Source of the DNA: Chryseobacterium populi
Lineage (GTDB): Bacteria; Bacteroidota; Bacteroidia; Flavobacteriales; Weeksellaceae
Assembly (NCBI RefSeq): GCF_000282115.1
Contig: NZ_AKJY01000032.1
Coordinates: forward strand, 44,623-108,622
DNA: 64,000 nucleotides
Direction of reading: 5' to 3'
Shown here: positions 1-7,144 of the stretch, piece after piece
Numbering within the stretch: the stretch's first letter is position 1
Layout: the number at the start of each line of letters is the position of its first letter
Translations under genes and position numbers: made by a program
Notes under the pieces: model-generated
Database searches by the model: none
Told to the model about the DNA's origin: nothing
What the model saw: the letters and a program-made list of their open reading frames with translations, nothing else

Positions 1-40
1 AAGTCTTGAAAAACAAATAATTTTTTCAAACATATCGTAT

Positions 41-68
41 AAAGACAGCCTTTGAGCTGTCTTTTTTA
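41..68 (+). terminator. Rho-independent terminator of an upstream gene
   Basis: A 9-bp stem (AAAGACAGC at 41-49 with GCTGTCTTT at 56-64) is followed by a run of T. It probably ends a plus-strand gene lying before the window; no coding sequence of that gene is visible. Confidence 0.75.
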
Positions 69-171
69 TTGGCTATATTACGACGTTACTGATGATCACA
101 GATTTTCACAGATGTTTGTGCTTATTTATGGAAAAATTATTTGTGTTATTTGCGTTTTAAATAAGATTCTA

Positions 172-284
172 TTTTTAAGTTTTGGCTAAAGCCTGTTGAA
201 GGGTTTATACTTTTGAAAGCGGGCTAAAGCCCGCTCCTATTGAATATTAATTATATCCTCTTTGATGCTTATAAAAAATCTTTA
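172..284. repeat. Dispersed intergenic repeat, copy A
   Basis: About 110 nt closely match 54500-54610, the other copy. Both hold two GGCTAAAGCC palindromes about 40 nt apart. The second is extended to 8-bp arms, AGCGGGCT and AGCCCGCT at 218-225 and 228-235 here, followed by CCTATTGAAT. No reading frame crosses it. It looks like a REP-type intergenic element, upstream of htpG. The rest of 70-300 holds no gene I can see. Confidence 0.75.
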
Positions 285-303
285 ATCTTTTAATAAGCAA
301 ATC

Positions 304-346
304 CTGTCAATCTGTCACTTTCTTCTTCATGGTATTTTTTTTGAGA
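304..346 (+). promoter_or_regulatory. Putative sigma-54-like htpG promoter with CTGTCA repeats
   Basis: TGGTAT at 330-335, five T, then TTGAGA at 341-346 gives GG-N10-GA, the spacing of a -24/-12 sigma-54 promoter, with GA in place of the usual GC. Two CTGTCA hexamers lie just upstream at 304-309 and 312-317. The predicted start of transcription is near 356, about 22 nt before the htpG ATG. A related layout precedes groES (46794-46868). Use of sigma-54 is inference. Confidence 0.35.
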
Positions 347-377
347 AAGATTAGGAAATTAAAAAACAAAAATTATT

Positions 378-2270
378 ATGACTAAAGGAAATATTAACGT
401 ATCTGTGGAAAATATTTTCCCGCTTATCAAAAAATTTCTTTACAGTGATCACGAAATATTCTTAAGAGAGCTGATTTCTAATGCAACGGATGCTACCCTT
501 AAATTAAAGCATCTTACAACCATTGGTGAAGCGAAAGTTGAATATGGAAATCCAAAGATTGAAGTAAAAATTGATCAAGAACAAAAAACGCTTCGCATCA
601 TCGATCAGGGGATCGGTATGACAGCTGCAGAAGTTGAAAAATACATCAACCAGGTGGCATTTTCCGGGGCGGAGGAGTTTCTGGAAAAATATAAAGATAC
701 GGCAAAAGATTCAGGAATCATCGGCCATTTCGGGCTTGGATTCTATTCTGCATTTATGGTTGCTGAAAAAGTAGAAATTCTTACTAAATCCTATAAAGAC
801 GAACAAGCCGTTCGCTGGATCTGCGACGGAAGCCCTGAATTTACTCTTGAAGAAACAAGTGATAAAACAGACAGAGGTACTGAAATTATCCTTCATATTT
901 CTGAAGATTCGACAGAATTCTTAGAAGAGGGAAAAATCCGTGAGTTATTGCTGAAATATAACAAGTTCATGCCTGTTCCCATTAAATTCGGGACAAGAAC
1001 CCATACATTACCTTTACCGGAAAATGCTCCCGAAGATGCAGTGGCGGAAACAGAAGAGGTTGACAATATTATCAACAATCCTACTCCTGCCTGGACCATT
1101 GCTCCAAGTGAACTGACCAATGAGGATTATATGAAATTTTACCACGAATTATACCCGATGCAGTTTGAGGAACCTCTATTCAATATTCACTTAAATGTAG
1201 ATTATCCTTTCAATCTGACAGGTGTTCTATTCTTCCCGAAACTGAGCAATAATTTGAATATTGAAAAAGATAAGATTCAATTATATCAGAATCAGGTATT
1301 CGTAACTGATGAAGTAAAGGGAATTGTTCCTGATTTCTTAATGCTTCTCCGCGGTGTGATTGATTCCCCGGATATTCCGTTGAATGTTTCCCGTTCCTAT
1401 CTTCAGGCAGATGGTGCCGTAAAGAAAATCTCTTCTTATATTACTAAGAAAGTAGCAGATAAAATGTCTTCTCTTATCAATGAAAACCGTGAAGATTATG
1501 AGAAAAAATGGAACGATATTAAAATCGTAATCGAATACGGAATTATTTCAGAAGAAAAATTTGCTGAAAAATCTGACAAATTTACTCTATATCCAACTAC
1601 TGACGGGAAATATTTCTTATGGGATGAATTAACAGAAAGGATCAAGCCTTCACAAACGGATAAGGATGGTAATCTGGTTATTCTGTATGCCTCTAATACT
1701 GATGAACAGCACAGTTACATTCAGTCTGCGAAAGATAAAGGATATGAGGTTCTTCTCCTGGATTCCCCTATTATTCCTCATGTTATTCAAAAACTTGAAA
1801 CTTCAAAAGAAAAAATCTCATTTGCAAGAGTAGATGCGGATCATGTGAATAATCTGATCAAGAAAGACGAACCTGTTATTTCAAAACTAAATGATGCTGA
1901 AAAAGAATCTTTAAAAAAGGATGTGGAAGAAGCCGTTAAAGATGCAAAATTCACGGTTCAGCTTGAAGATTTAGACAGTAATGATGCTCCATTTACCATC
2001 ACCCAGCCCGAGTTTATGAGAAGGATGAAAGATATGCAGGCAACCGGTGGCGGCGGAATGTTTGGAATGAGTGGTTTTCCTGAGATGTATAACCTTGTGA
2101 TCAATTCAAATAGTGAGTTTGCCGGTCATATTTTGAAGACGGAAAATGCAGAACAAAAAGAAAGCCTGATTCAACATGCGCTAGATCTGGCCAAACTTTC
2201 CCAGAATTTATTAAAAGGGAAAGATCTTACAGATTTCATTCAAAGAAGCTACAAACAGCTTGAAAAATAG
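378..2270 (+). CDS. htpG: Molecular chaperone HtpG (Hsp90 family)
   Basis: Cytosolic ATP-dependent Hsp90 chaperone of 630 residues, the normal length of the bacterial family. The N-terminal GHKL ATPase domain shows its signature boxes: the ELISNATDA helix at about 31-39 (catalytic Glu, Mg-binding Asn), DQGIGM at about 76-81 and GHFGLGFYSAF at about 116-126 forming the ATP lid. The middle domain follows, with NVSRSYLQ, and the dimerisation domain ends the chain. ATG start with an AT-rich leader and no strong ribosome binding site, as is usual in Bacteroidota. It is a single gene with its own terminator and a possible stress promoter upstream. Confidence 0.98.
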   Translation: MTKGNINVSVENIFPLIKKFLYSDHEIFLRELISNATDATLKLKHLTTIGEAKVEYGNPKIEVKIDQEQKTLRIIDQGIGMTAAEVEKYINQVAFSGAEEFLEKYKDTAKDSGIIGHFGLGFYSAFMVAEKVEILTKSYKDEQAVRWICDGSPEFTLEETSDKTDRGTEIILHISEDSTEFLEEGKIRELLLKYNKFMPVPIKFGTRTHTLPLPENAPEDAVAETEEVDNIINNPTPAWTIAPSELTNEDYMKFYHELYPMQFEEPLFNIHLNVDYPFNLTGVLFFPKLSNNLNIEKDKIQLYQNQVFVTDEVKGIVPDFLMLLRGVIDSPDIPLNVSRSYLQADGAVKKISSYITKKVADKMSSLINENREDYEKKWNDIKIVIEYGIISEEKFAEKSDKFTLYPTTDGKYFLWDELTERIKPSQTDKDGNLVILYASNTDEQHSYIQSAKDKGYEVLLLDSPIIPHVIQKLETSKEKISFARVDADHVNNLIKKDEPVISKLNDAEKESLKKDVEEAVKDAKFTVQLEDLDSNDAPFTITQPEFMRRMKDMQATGGGGMFGMSGFPEMYNLVINSNSEFAGHILKTENAEQKESLIQHALDLAKLSQNLLKGKDLTDFIQRSYKQLEK

Positions 2271-2276
2271 CATACA

Positions 2277-2310
2277 TAAAAAGGCGGCATAAATTTATGC
2301 CGCCCCTTTT
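2277..2310 (+). terminator. htpG terminator
   Basis: A perfect 22-nt palindrome at 2283-2304 (GGCGGCATAAA and its complement) is flanked by A on the left and T on the right. It can act in both directions, ending htpG and the minus-strand gene at 2320. Confidence 0.85.
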
Positions 2311-2319
2311 TATTCAAAA

Positions 2320-2484
2320 TTATTCTGCTCCATTTTTTTTCCTGTCTCTCCAAACCAGAATAACACAGATAAGAATTATTATAAAACAGATAGGTTGAAT
2401 AATAAAATATCTTTCCCCTTTAATAAAAAAAGGTATAAGAAACATTATTGCTATTAATGTGTAATATAAATACTTATATTTCAT
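2320..2484 (-). CDS. Small membrane protein, 54 residues
   Basis: Read by hand. The ORF starts at ATG 2484 and stops at 2320. Two hydrophobic stretches (about residues 5-21 and 28-44) are split by a short charged turn KGER, and the tail WRDRKKNGAE is basic and cytoplasmic-looking, so a two-helix inner-membrane hairpin is likely. It starts 12 nt after the stop of the lipoprotein gene at 2497-3192, on the same strand, so the two are probably co-transcribed. I recognise no family. Its role may be linked to the lipoprotein. A chance ORF is possible, but compactness and the hydrophobic pattern argue for a gene. Confidence 0.55.
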   Translation of the reverse strand: MKYKYLYYTLIAIMFLIPFFIKGERYFIIQPICFIIILICVILVWRDRKKNGAE

Positions 2485-2496
2485 AAATGATAATTA

Positions 2497-3192
2497 TTAA
2501 GGTTGTCCTCCGGCTCTTACACAGCCATGGTAATCAGAATCAGCATCGGAATTGCAAACCACCATATGAACAGTAGCTGCTGCACCTCCAACTACTGCAC
2601 CGGCACCACCGGTAAAAATACCTCCCACAGCAGACATACCCACCTCAATTGCAAAATTTCTCATGCATCTTCTTGAGGCACTGGTAAATTCTGTATGACA
2701 ATTCCTTCTTGCCGTCAGCGCTGATTCTTCTCTGTAATTAAGCTGTAAATCTATTTCCTGAGTTAACATAGCTGTTCTTTGTTCTTCAGTATACCTGGAA
2801 TAAAACTCAGGATTAGCATTTCTGAATGCCTGAGTGTTATCTGCCATACTGGTATATGAAGAAATCAGGTCATTGAATCGTTCAATTTTAGCTTCTTTAT
2901 AAAGAGCCTCTAATTCTTCTACTGTTGTAACACTACTGATTCGAGATTGGATCAGGGAGAAATCTGCATTTACTTCACTATCCAGGATTACTTTGATTCC
3001 TGATTGAATGGCAAGCTGATTTTTCACATAACCTGATAACGTCTGATTGTCGGTTTCTCCTATTCTGGAAAGAGCTTTTGAATGAGATTCTGTTTTTACA
3101 GGTGTATCCTGTACGGATAAATCATCAGTGTTATGGCAAGACTGTAACATTAGCAGAAGGCACGCTCCCACTACAAATAAACTTTTTTTCAT
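2497..3192 (-). CDS. Putative lipoprotein with glycine-rich hydrophobic C-terminus
   Basis: 231 residues, family not recognised. A lipoprotein signal peptide ends at MLQSC, with the lipidated Cys at 19. Residues 25-160 are polar and helical. The C-terminus is unusual: Cys165 and Cys176, then a glycine- and alanine-rich hydrophobic segment (about 181-212, with GGIFTGGAGAVVGG), then Cys213 and Cys224. Each pair is spaced CX10C, so the hydrophobic hairpin may be framed by two disulfides. Such glycine-zipper segments occur in membrane-inserting peptides, but function here is unknown. It is divergent from the XRE gene at 3336 and lies upstream of the 54-residue membrane protein, suggesting one regulated unit. 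Confidence 0.8.
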   Translation of the reverse strand: MKKSLFVVGACLLLMLQSCHNTDDLSVQDTPVKTESHSKALSRIGETDNQTLSGYVKNQLAIQSGIKVILDSEVNADFSLIQSRISSVTTVEELEALYKEAKIERFNDLISSYTSMADNTQAFRNANPEFYSRYTEEQRTAMLTQEIDLQLNYREESALTARRNCHTEFTSASRRCMRNFAIEVGMSAVGGIFTGGAGAVVGGAAATVHMVVCNSDADSDYHGCVRAGGQP

Positions 3193-3220
3193 TGTTTGGT
3201 TTTTAAAAATGTTTTCGGGT

Positions 3221-3228
3221 CAAATCTA
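3221..3228 (-). promoter_or_regulatory. Possible -7 box for the lipoprotein gene
   Basis: On the minus strand this reads TAGATTTG, an exact match to the Bacteroidota -7 consensus TAnnTTTG, 29 nt before the ATG at 3192. No clear -33 TTTG lies at the expected distance, so support is partial. Confidence 0.35.
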
Positions 3229-3282
3229 TAAAACCAAAATTCACTACATGTAGATTTATATTGTATATTTATTGTAATTTTA

Positions 3283-3333
3283 TTGTACAATATGTATGTT
3301 AATTTGTACAATTTTTTTCGCATATTTGTACAA
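3283..3333 (+). promoter_or_regulatory. Three TTGTACAA operator-like sites before the XRE gene
   Basis: The perfect 8-nt palindrome TTGTACAA occurs at 3283-3290, 3304-3311 and 3326-3333, with start-to-start spacing of 21 and 22 nt, about two turns of the helix, so all lie on one face. The third ends 2 nt before the ATG of the regulator at 3336 and overlaps a -7-like CATATTTG at 3321-3328. This is the expected arrangement for autorepression by the XRE protein; the binding protein is inferred. Confidence 0.6.
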
Positions 3334-3335
3334 AG

Positions 3336-3725
3336 ATGTATAAGATGCAAAAAGAAAAGCTACGTTTAATCAGAAAGAAGAAAGGATATACTCAACAACA
3401 AATTGCTGACATCATTGCTACTGATGTATCCAATTACAGCAGAAAAGAGAGCGGAGATGTGAGGATTATAAAAGACGAATGGGAGAAAATAGCTAATTTT
3501 TTAGAAATTCCTCTGGCTGAAATTTACGAGGAAGATGAAGCTCAAATCGTTGTTAACAATGATCATCCCGTATTCAATGACAGTTCGGCATCAGGTGTTT
3601 ATCAATATAACAACCAGGCAATTCCTGTTTCTATTGTTGAAAATCTTCAGGAATATATTTCTTTATTAAAGGAAGAAAACAGCAGATTGCAGGAGGAAAT
3701 AAAAGTATTAAAGGGAAAAAAATAA
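3336..3725 (+). CDS. XRE-family helix-turn-helix transcriptional regulator
   Basis: 129 residues. The N-terminal domain is a classic Cro/CI-type HTH: residues 5-17 form helix 1, TQQQIADIIATDVSNYSRKE (19-38) covers helices 2 and 3, and the domain ends near 62. A linker follows, then a C-terminal coiled coil (about 107-127, LLKEENSRLQEEIKVLK) suited to dimerisation. The first ATG is 3336; an ATG at 3345 (Met4) would also give a normal XRE start and leave a short leader after the promoter. Three TTGTACAA sites lie immediately upstream, so it probably regulates itself and perhaps the divergent lipoprotein gene. It converges on the gene at 3729 with 3 nt between stops. Confidence 0.9.
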   Translation: MYKMQKEKLRLIRKKKGYTQQQIADIIATDVSNYSRKESGDVRIIKDEWEKIANFLEIPLAEIYEEDEAQIVVNNDHPVFNDSSASGVYQYNNQAIPVSIVENLQEYISLLKEENSRLQEEIKVLKGKK

Positions 3726-3728
3726 TCT

Positions 3729-4025
3729 TTATAATTCTGTCAGAGGATCCCAGAAAAGTTTTTTGAAATTCCTGATTCTGAAATTTTCGATTATAACACC
3801 CTCAGCCTCCAATTTGGGTAAAAATTCTTTTACGGATAATGTTCCCGAGCTTGAAACCACCCGATGTGCAGGAACATCTTTCGGACATCCACTCATTGCT
3901 TTTCCTACGTGACGTGAATGATTGGGATACCCCACAGCTTTTGCTATAGCTCCATACGTAGAAACCCGGCCTTTGGGAATTAATCTGGTAATTTCATACA
4001 CCTGTTGTTTAAAAATTTCGTCCAT
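3729..4025 (-). CDS. Alkyltransferase-like protein (MGMT family, no active Cys)
   Basis: 98 residues matching the C-terminal domain of O6-alkylguanine-DNA alkyltransferases: the HTH region with RVSTYGAIAKAVG (20-32), the SRHVGKAM segment carrying the base-flipping Arg, and the active-site loop. That loop reads PAHRV (52-56) where true MGMT has PCHRV, so the alkyl-accepting cysteine is replaced by Ala53. Known alkyltransferase-like proteins bind O6-alkylguanine and recruit nucleotide excision repair; many carry Trp here. The function is therefore likely damage sensing, not dealkylation. Length fits the ATL family. Confidence 0.88.
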   Translation of the reverse strand: MDEIFKQQVYEITRLIPKGRVSTYGAIAKAVGYPNHSRHVGKAMSGCPKDVPAHRVVSSSGTLSVKEFLPKLEAEGVIIENFRIRNFKKLFWDPLTEL

Positions 4026-4126
4026 ATCATCTAAATTACCACTTTCTTAAGAAAAATACGATATATTTTGCATTATTTTTGATTCAGTTAAGACATCAAT
4101 GATTTCGTTACTAAAAATATAACGTT

Positions 4127-4273
4127 ATGAAAAAAACATTTTTCCGTCTGCTGAATACCATCAATAAAGCGGTTCTTCCAAAATTGAGTAATAAAGATCC
4201 CAATACATTAACTAAGCTCCAAAAAGGGATTTTGGCTTATCGCTATTTTGTGCTGGTTAATTCTCTTGATTAA
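4127..4273 (+). CDS. Small conserved-looking basic protein, 48 residues
   Basis: Read by hand from ATG 4127 to TAA 4271-4273. The sequence begins MKKTFFRLLNTINKAVLPKL and ends YRYFVLVNSLD, with a lysine-rich middle and no membrane segment. It resembles, from memory, a family of roughly 50-residue proteins in Flavobacteriia that start MKxxFFxxLxKLNKxxLP and end with an aromatic stretch and ALD; their function is not known to me. It is followed by a strong hairpin at 4301-4327. Codon use matches neighbours. A real gene is likely. Confidence 0.6.
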   Translation: MKKTFFRLLNTINKAVLPKLSNKDPNTLTKLQKGILAYRYFVLVNSLD

Positions 4274-4300
4274 TGATGATTTATAACTCAACTAAATAAA

Positions 4301-4327
4301 AAAACGCTTCAAAATTTGAAACGTTTT
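4301..4327. terminator. Bidirectional terminator between the small ORF and the DHS-like gene
   Basis: Arms AAAACGCTTCAAA (4301-4313) and TTTGAAACGTTTT (4315-4327) pair with one mismatch. A-rich and T-rich flanks allow termination of both the plus-strand small gene and the minus-strand gene ending at 4356. Confidence 0.75.
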
Positions 4328-4355
4328 ATATTTTACTCTTAAATGAAATTATATT

Positions 4356-5330
4356 TTATGAATTTTCCAGGATATAAGAGAACATCAATGGTGCACAAAT
4401 GGTAGCATCACTTTCAACGATAAACTTCGGTGTTGTAATATCCAATTTACCCCATGTAATTTTTTCGTTCGGAACCGCTCCGGAATATGAACCGTAAGAA
4501 GTCGTAGAATCAGAGATCTGACAGAAATAAGACCAGAAAGGAATATCATGCATCTCCATATCCTGATACAACATCGGTACCACACAAATCGGGAAATCAC
4601 CTGCAATACCTCCGCCGATTTGGAAGAACCCTACTCCTTTTCCACCTGAGTTTTTAGTGTACCAATCTGCAAGATACGTCATGTATTCGATACCTGATTT
4701 CATGGTAGTTGCTTTCAGCTCACCTTTGATACAGTAAGAAGCGAAGATGTTGCCCATTGTAGAATCTTCCCATCCCGGAACTACGATCGGCAAGTTTTTT
4801 TCCGCAGCTGCAATCATCCATGAGTTTTCTCTGGGAATTTCATAATACTGTTCCAAAACTCCCGAAAGAATCATTTTGTACATAAATTCATGTGGAAAAT
4901 ATCTTTCGCCTTTTGCTTCTGCATCTTTCCAGATTTCAACGATATGTTTTTGTAATCTTCTGAAAGCTTCTTCTTCAGGGATACATGTATCTGTAACTCT
5001 ATTAAGACCTCTCTCCAGAAGATCCCACTCATCCTGAGCCGTCAGATCTCTGTAATGAGGAACTCTTTCGTAGTGAGAATGTGCAACCAGATTCATTAAA
5101 TCTTCTTCAAGGTTTGCTCCTGTACAAGAGATAAAATCTACTTTATCCTGACGGATCATTTCAGAAAGAATCTTCCCTAATTCAGCAGTTGACATAGCAC
5201 CGGCTAACGTGATCATCATTTTTCCACCTTCTTTAAGATGGGCAACATAACCTTTTGATGCATCCACCAATGCAGCTGCGTTGAAGTGCAGATAATATTT
5301 CTCTATAAATTCAGTAATCGGTTTGCTCAT
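4356..5330 (-). CDS. Deoxyhypusine synthase family protein
   Basis: 324 residues from ATG 5330; an upstream non-ATG extension was discarded because MSKPITEFIEKYY is a typical start. The family is the NAD-dependent aminobutyl transferases (deoxyhypusine synthase, homospermidine synthase). Visible hallmarks: MITLAGAMSTAELG near the N-terminus for NAD binding, SCTGANLEEDL, VVPGWEDSTMGN, the glycine loop GFFQIGGGIAGDF, and TWGKLD with Lys295 corresponding to the catalytic lysine that forms the enzyme-imine intermediate. Bacteria lack eIF5A, so a polyamine product such as homospermidine, or another acceptor, is likely. No speA/speB neighbours are present. Confidence 0.88.
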   Translation of the reverse strand: MSKPITEFIEKYYLHFNAAALVDASKGYVAHLKEGGKMMITLAGAMSTAELGKILSEMIRQDKVDFISCTGANLEEDLMNLVAHSHYERVPHYRDLTAQDEWDLLERGLNRVTDTCIPEEEAFRRLQKHIVEIWKDAEAKGERYFPHEFMYKMILSGVLEQYYEIPRENSWMIAAAEKNLPIVVPGWEDSTMGNIFASYCIKGELKATTMKSGIEYMTYLADWYTKNSGGKGVGFFQIGGGIAGDFPICVVPMLYQDMEMHDIPFWSYFCQISDSTTSYGSYSGAVPNEKITWGKLDITTPKFIVESDATICAPLMFSYILENS

Positions 5331-5408
5331 TATTTTAATTTTTGCAAAGATAAAACTTAAAACGGAAAGTGAGGGAAGGATTTTCAATTCAATATAAAAT
5401 GGATGTCC

Positions 5409-5801
5409 CTAATATTTGAATTTCCGGTTTTCTTTTTTTTCGGAAAGTTTCTTTTTGGTATCAAGCCTCTTTTGCATCTGACCTTTGGAAGGTTTTGTAG
5501 CCCGTCTTTTCTTTGGAATAATTAAGGCTTTATCAACCAACTCTATAATTTTTTCAATTGCTTTATTCTTATTCATTAATTGCGTTCTGCTTTCAGAAAC
5601 CGTTAAGAATAAAAAGCCTTCCGCATTGATTCTGTTTTTCAGCTTATTTTGAATTAAAGCCTTTTCGTCATCATTAAAAAATTCAGATTCTCTTACTTTC
5701 CACAGTACTGTAACAGAAGTCTCCACTTTATTAACGTTTTGTCCTCCTGCCCCACTGCTCCGGGAAGTTTTAAAATTAAGTTCTTTTGAAAAATCTTTCA
5801 T
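5409..5801 (-). CDS. arfB: Alternative ribosome-rescue factor ArfB (YaeJ-like peptidyl-tRNA hydrolase)
   Basis: 130 residues, codon-independent release factor acting on stalled ribosomes. The catalytic GGQ motif is at 19-21 inside SSGAGGQNVNKVET, as in class I release factors, and there is no codon-recognition domain. The C-terminal tail (about 95-130, IPKKRRATKPSKGQ and further Lys/Arg) is strongly basic, which in this family threads into the empty mRNA channel. Length fits ArfB. It lies 37 nt after menE and upstream of the DHS-like gene on the same strand, so the three may be one transcript. Confidence 0.95.
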   Translation of the reverse strand: MKDFSKELNFKTSRSSGAGGQNVNKVETSVTVLWKVRESEFFNDDEKALIQNKLKNRINAEGFLFLTVSESRTQLMNKNKAIEKIIELVDKALIIPKKRRATKPSKGQMQKRLDTKKKLSEKKENRKFKY

Positions 5802-5838
5802 TTGTTCCGGTTTAAAATTTCTTCATCAATAATAACAA

Positions 5839-6858
5839 CTATTTTTCATCACCGTTTATCTTTTTATACAATTCCAAACGGTTAACTTTTCCATTGGGAG
5901 TTCTCGGAATGGCATTGATAAAAAAAATTTCTTTGGGTTTGTGAAAACTCTTTTCATATGGTATTTCTGATATTTTCCGGATGATTTCATCTGATTGTTC
6001 AGCTTCTATAATCAATATCAGCTTTTGTCCCAGGCTTTCATCTTTCAATCCTAAAAATACGGCTTCATGTGGGATTTCTTTTTTAACCAGAGCTTCCAGT
6101 TCTTCGGGAAATATTTTGGCTCCTCCGGAATTAATAACATTGTCGATTCTTCCTAAAAACCTAAACTGCTTTTCATTTTTTATTTCAACTAAATCATTAG
6201 TCCGGAGAACCTCAGCATTCAGATCAGGGGCAAAAACCGTAAGACATCCCCGCTCATCTTTTGAAATCGATACATTTTCAAAAACAGTAAAATAATCTTC
6301 CGTCACCGGAGCCAATTGCTTCAGTCCAATATGAGAAAGCGTTTCAGACATTCCATAGGTTTCATAAATATTGATTTTCAAATTCGAAATCCTTTTTTTA
6401 AGGCTTTCGGATACTGAAGCTCCGCCAATGATAAGGTTTCTAACTAAATGAAGCTTGTCCAGTGAATTTTCAACCTGAAGCGGGGTCATTGCGCAAAAAT
6501 CTACTTCTTTTCCCAGGGTTTCCAAAGGCTTTAAAGAAGGGTCTGCAATAAATAATTTCATTTTTCTCACAAAAGAACGTACCACCATCATTTTCCCCGA
6601 AATATATTCTGCCGGAAGGCATAATAATGCAGTGTAGCCCTCTTTTAAACGTAAAAAATCACACGTCATTGTGGCAGAATTAATCATTTTCTTTTTTTCA
6701 ATTCCAAAAACCTTTGGACTGCCTGTAGAGCCTGAAGTTTGCACATTTACCATTACGGAATCCGACAACCACTCCTCTAAAAAAAAAATCACTTTCTTTT
6801 CAAATTCTGTCTGTGAATCTAAATTATTAATTTTGAGATTATTGAAATCTATCAGCAT
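5839..6858 (-). CDS. menE: AMP-binding enzyme, probable o-succinylbenzoate-CoA ligase
   Basis: 339 residues, adenylate-forming family. The P-loop-like A3 motif TSGSTGSPK is at 41-49, the A5 motif YGMSETLSHIG follows, and the hinge A8 motif GRIDNVINSGGAKI leads to a C-terminal domain ending with PRTPNGKVNR, whose Lys (A10) is catalytic. The short N-terminal domain is typical of the compact MenE of Bacteroidota, which activates o-succinylbenzoate in menaquinone synthesis. No other men genes are in the window, so the substrate rests on family resemblance. It is the first gene of a minus-strand run with arfB. Confidence 0.85.
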   Translation of the reverse strand: MLIDFNNLKINNLDSQTEFEKKVIFFLEEWLSDSVMVNVQTSGSTGSPKVFGIEKKKMINSATMTCDFLRLKEGYTALLCLPAEYISGKMMVVRSFVRKMKLFIADPSLKPLETLGKEVDFCAMTPLQVENSLDKLHLVRNLIIGGASVSESLKKRISNLKINIYETYGMSETLSHIGLKQLAPVTEDYFTVFENVSISKDERGCLTVFAPDLNAEVLRTNDLVEIKNEKQFRFLGRIDNVINSGGAKIFPEELEALVKKEIPHEAVFLGLKDESLGQKLILIIEAEQSDEIIRKISEIPYEKSFHKPKEIFFINAIPRTPNGKVNRLELYKKINGDEK

Positions 6859-6907
6859 GTTTACAGCTATAAAAAGTTATGTAAATTTAAAAAAAAGTTT
6901 AAAACCA

Positions 6908-6938
6908 TTTGTAAATAAAGAAAAAAGCTGTAAATTTG
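6908..6938 (+). promoter_or_regulatory. Canonical Bacteroidota promoter of tRNA-Gln
   Basis: TTTG (6908-6911), exactly 19 nt, then TAAATTTG (6931-6938): a perfect match to the Bacteroidota housekeeping consensus TTTG-N19-TAnnTTTG. Transcription should begin near 6945, some 12 nt before the tRNA. Confidence 0.85.
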
Positions 6939-6956
6939 CACCACTAAAACAAATAC

Positions 6957-7027
6957 AGACCCATGGTGTAGCGGTAACACTACTGATTTTGGTTCAGTCA
7001 TCTGGGGTTCGAATCCCTGTGGGTCTA
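6957..7027 (+). tRNA. tRNA-Gln (anticodon TTG)
   Basis: The cloverleaf folds fully. Acceptor AGACCCA (6957-6963) pairs with TGGGTCT (7020-7026). The D-stem is GTGT/ACAC. The anticodon stem ACTGA/TCAGT holds the loop TTTTGGT with anticodon TTG. The T-arm holds TTCGAAT. The discriminator is A7027 and CCA is not encoded. It is a lone tRNA with its own promoter and terminator. Confidence 0.97.
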
Positions 7028-7029
7028 CA

Positions 7030-7057
7030 AACCATCCTTTCTAAGGGTGGTTTTTTT
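7030..7057 (+). terminator. tRNA-Gln terminator
   Basis: A 10-bp stem (AACCATCCTT at 7030-7039 with AAGGGTGGTT at 7043-7052, one G-T pair) is followed by a T-tract, 2 nt after the tRNA. Confidence 0.85.
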
Positions 7058-7144
7058 ATTTCCAATTTATCTTAATTAATTTAATTCCAAGATGATGTAT
7101 CTTTTTAAAATAAATACTTAATTTGCCGTTTCTTTAATTAATTA

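Noticed and set aside
6671..7075. 134-codon plus-strand ORF
   Set aside because: It lies antisense to menE and then covers the tRNA-Gln gene; a tRNA and coding sequence on the same strand here are incompatible.
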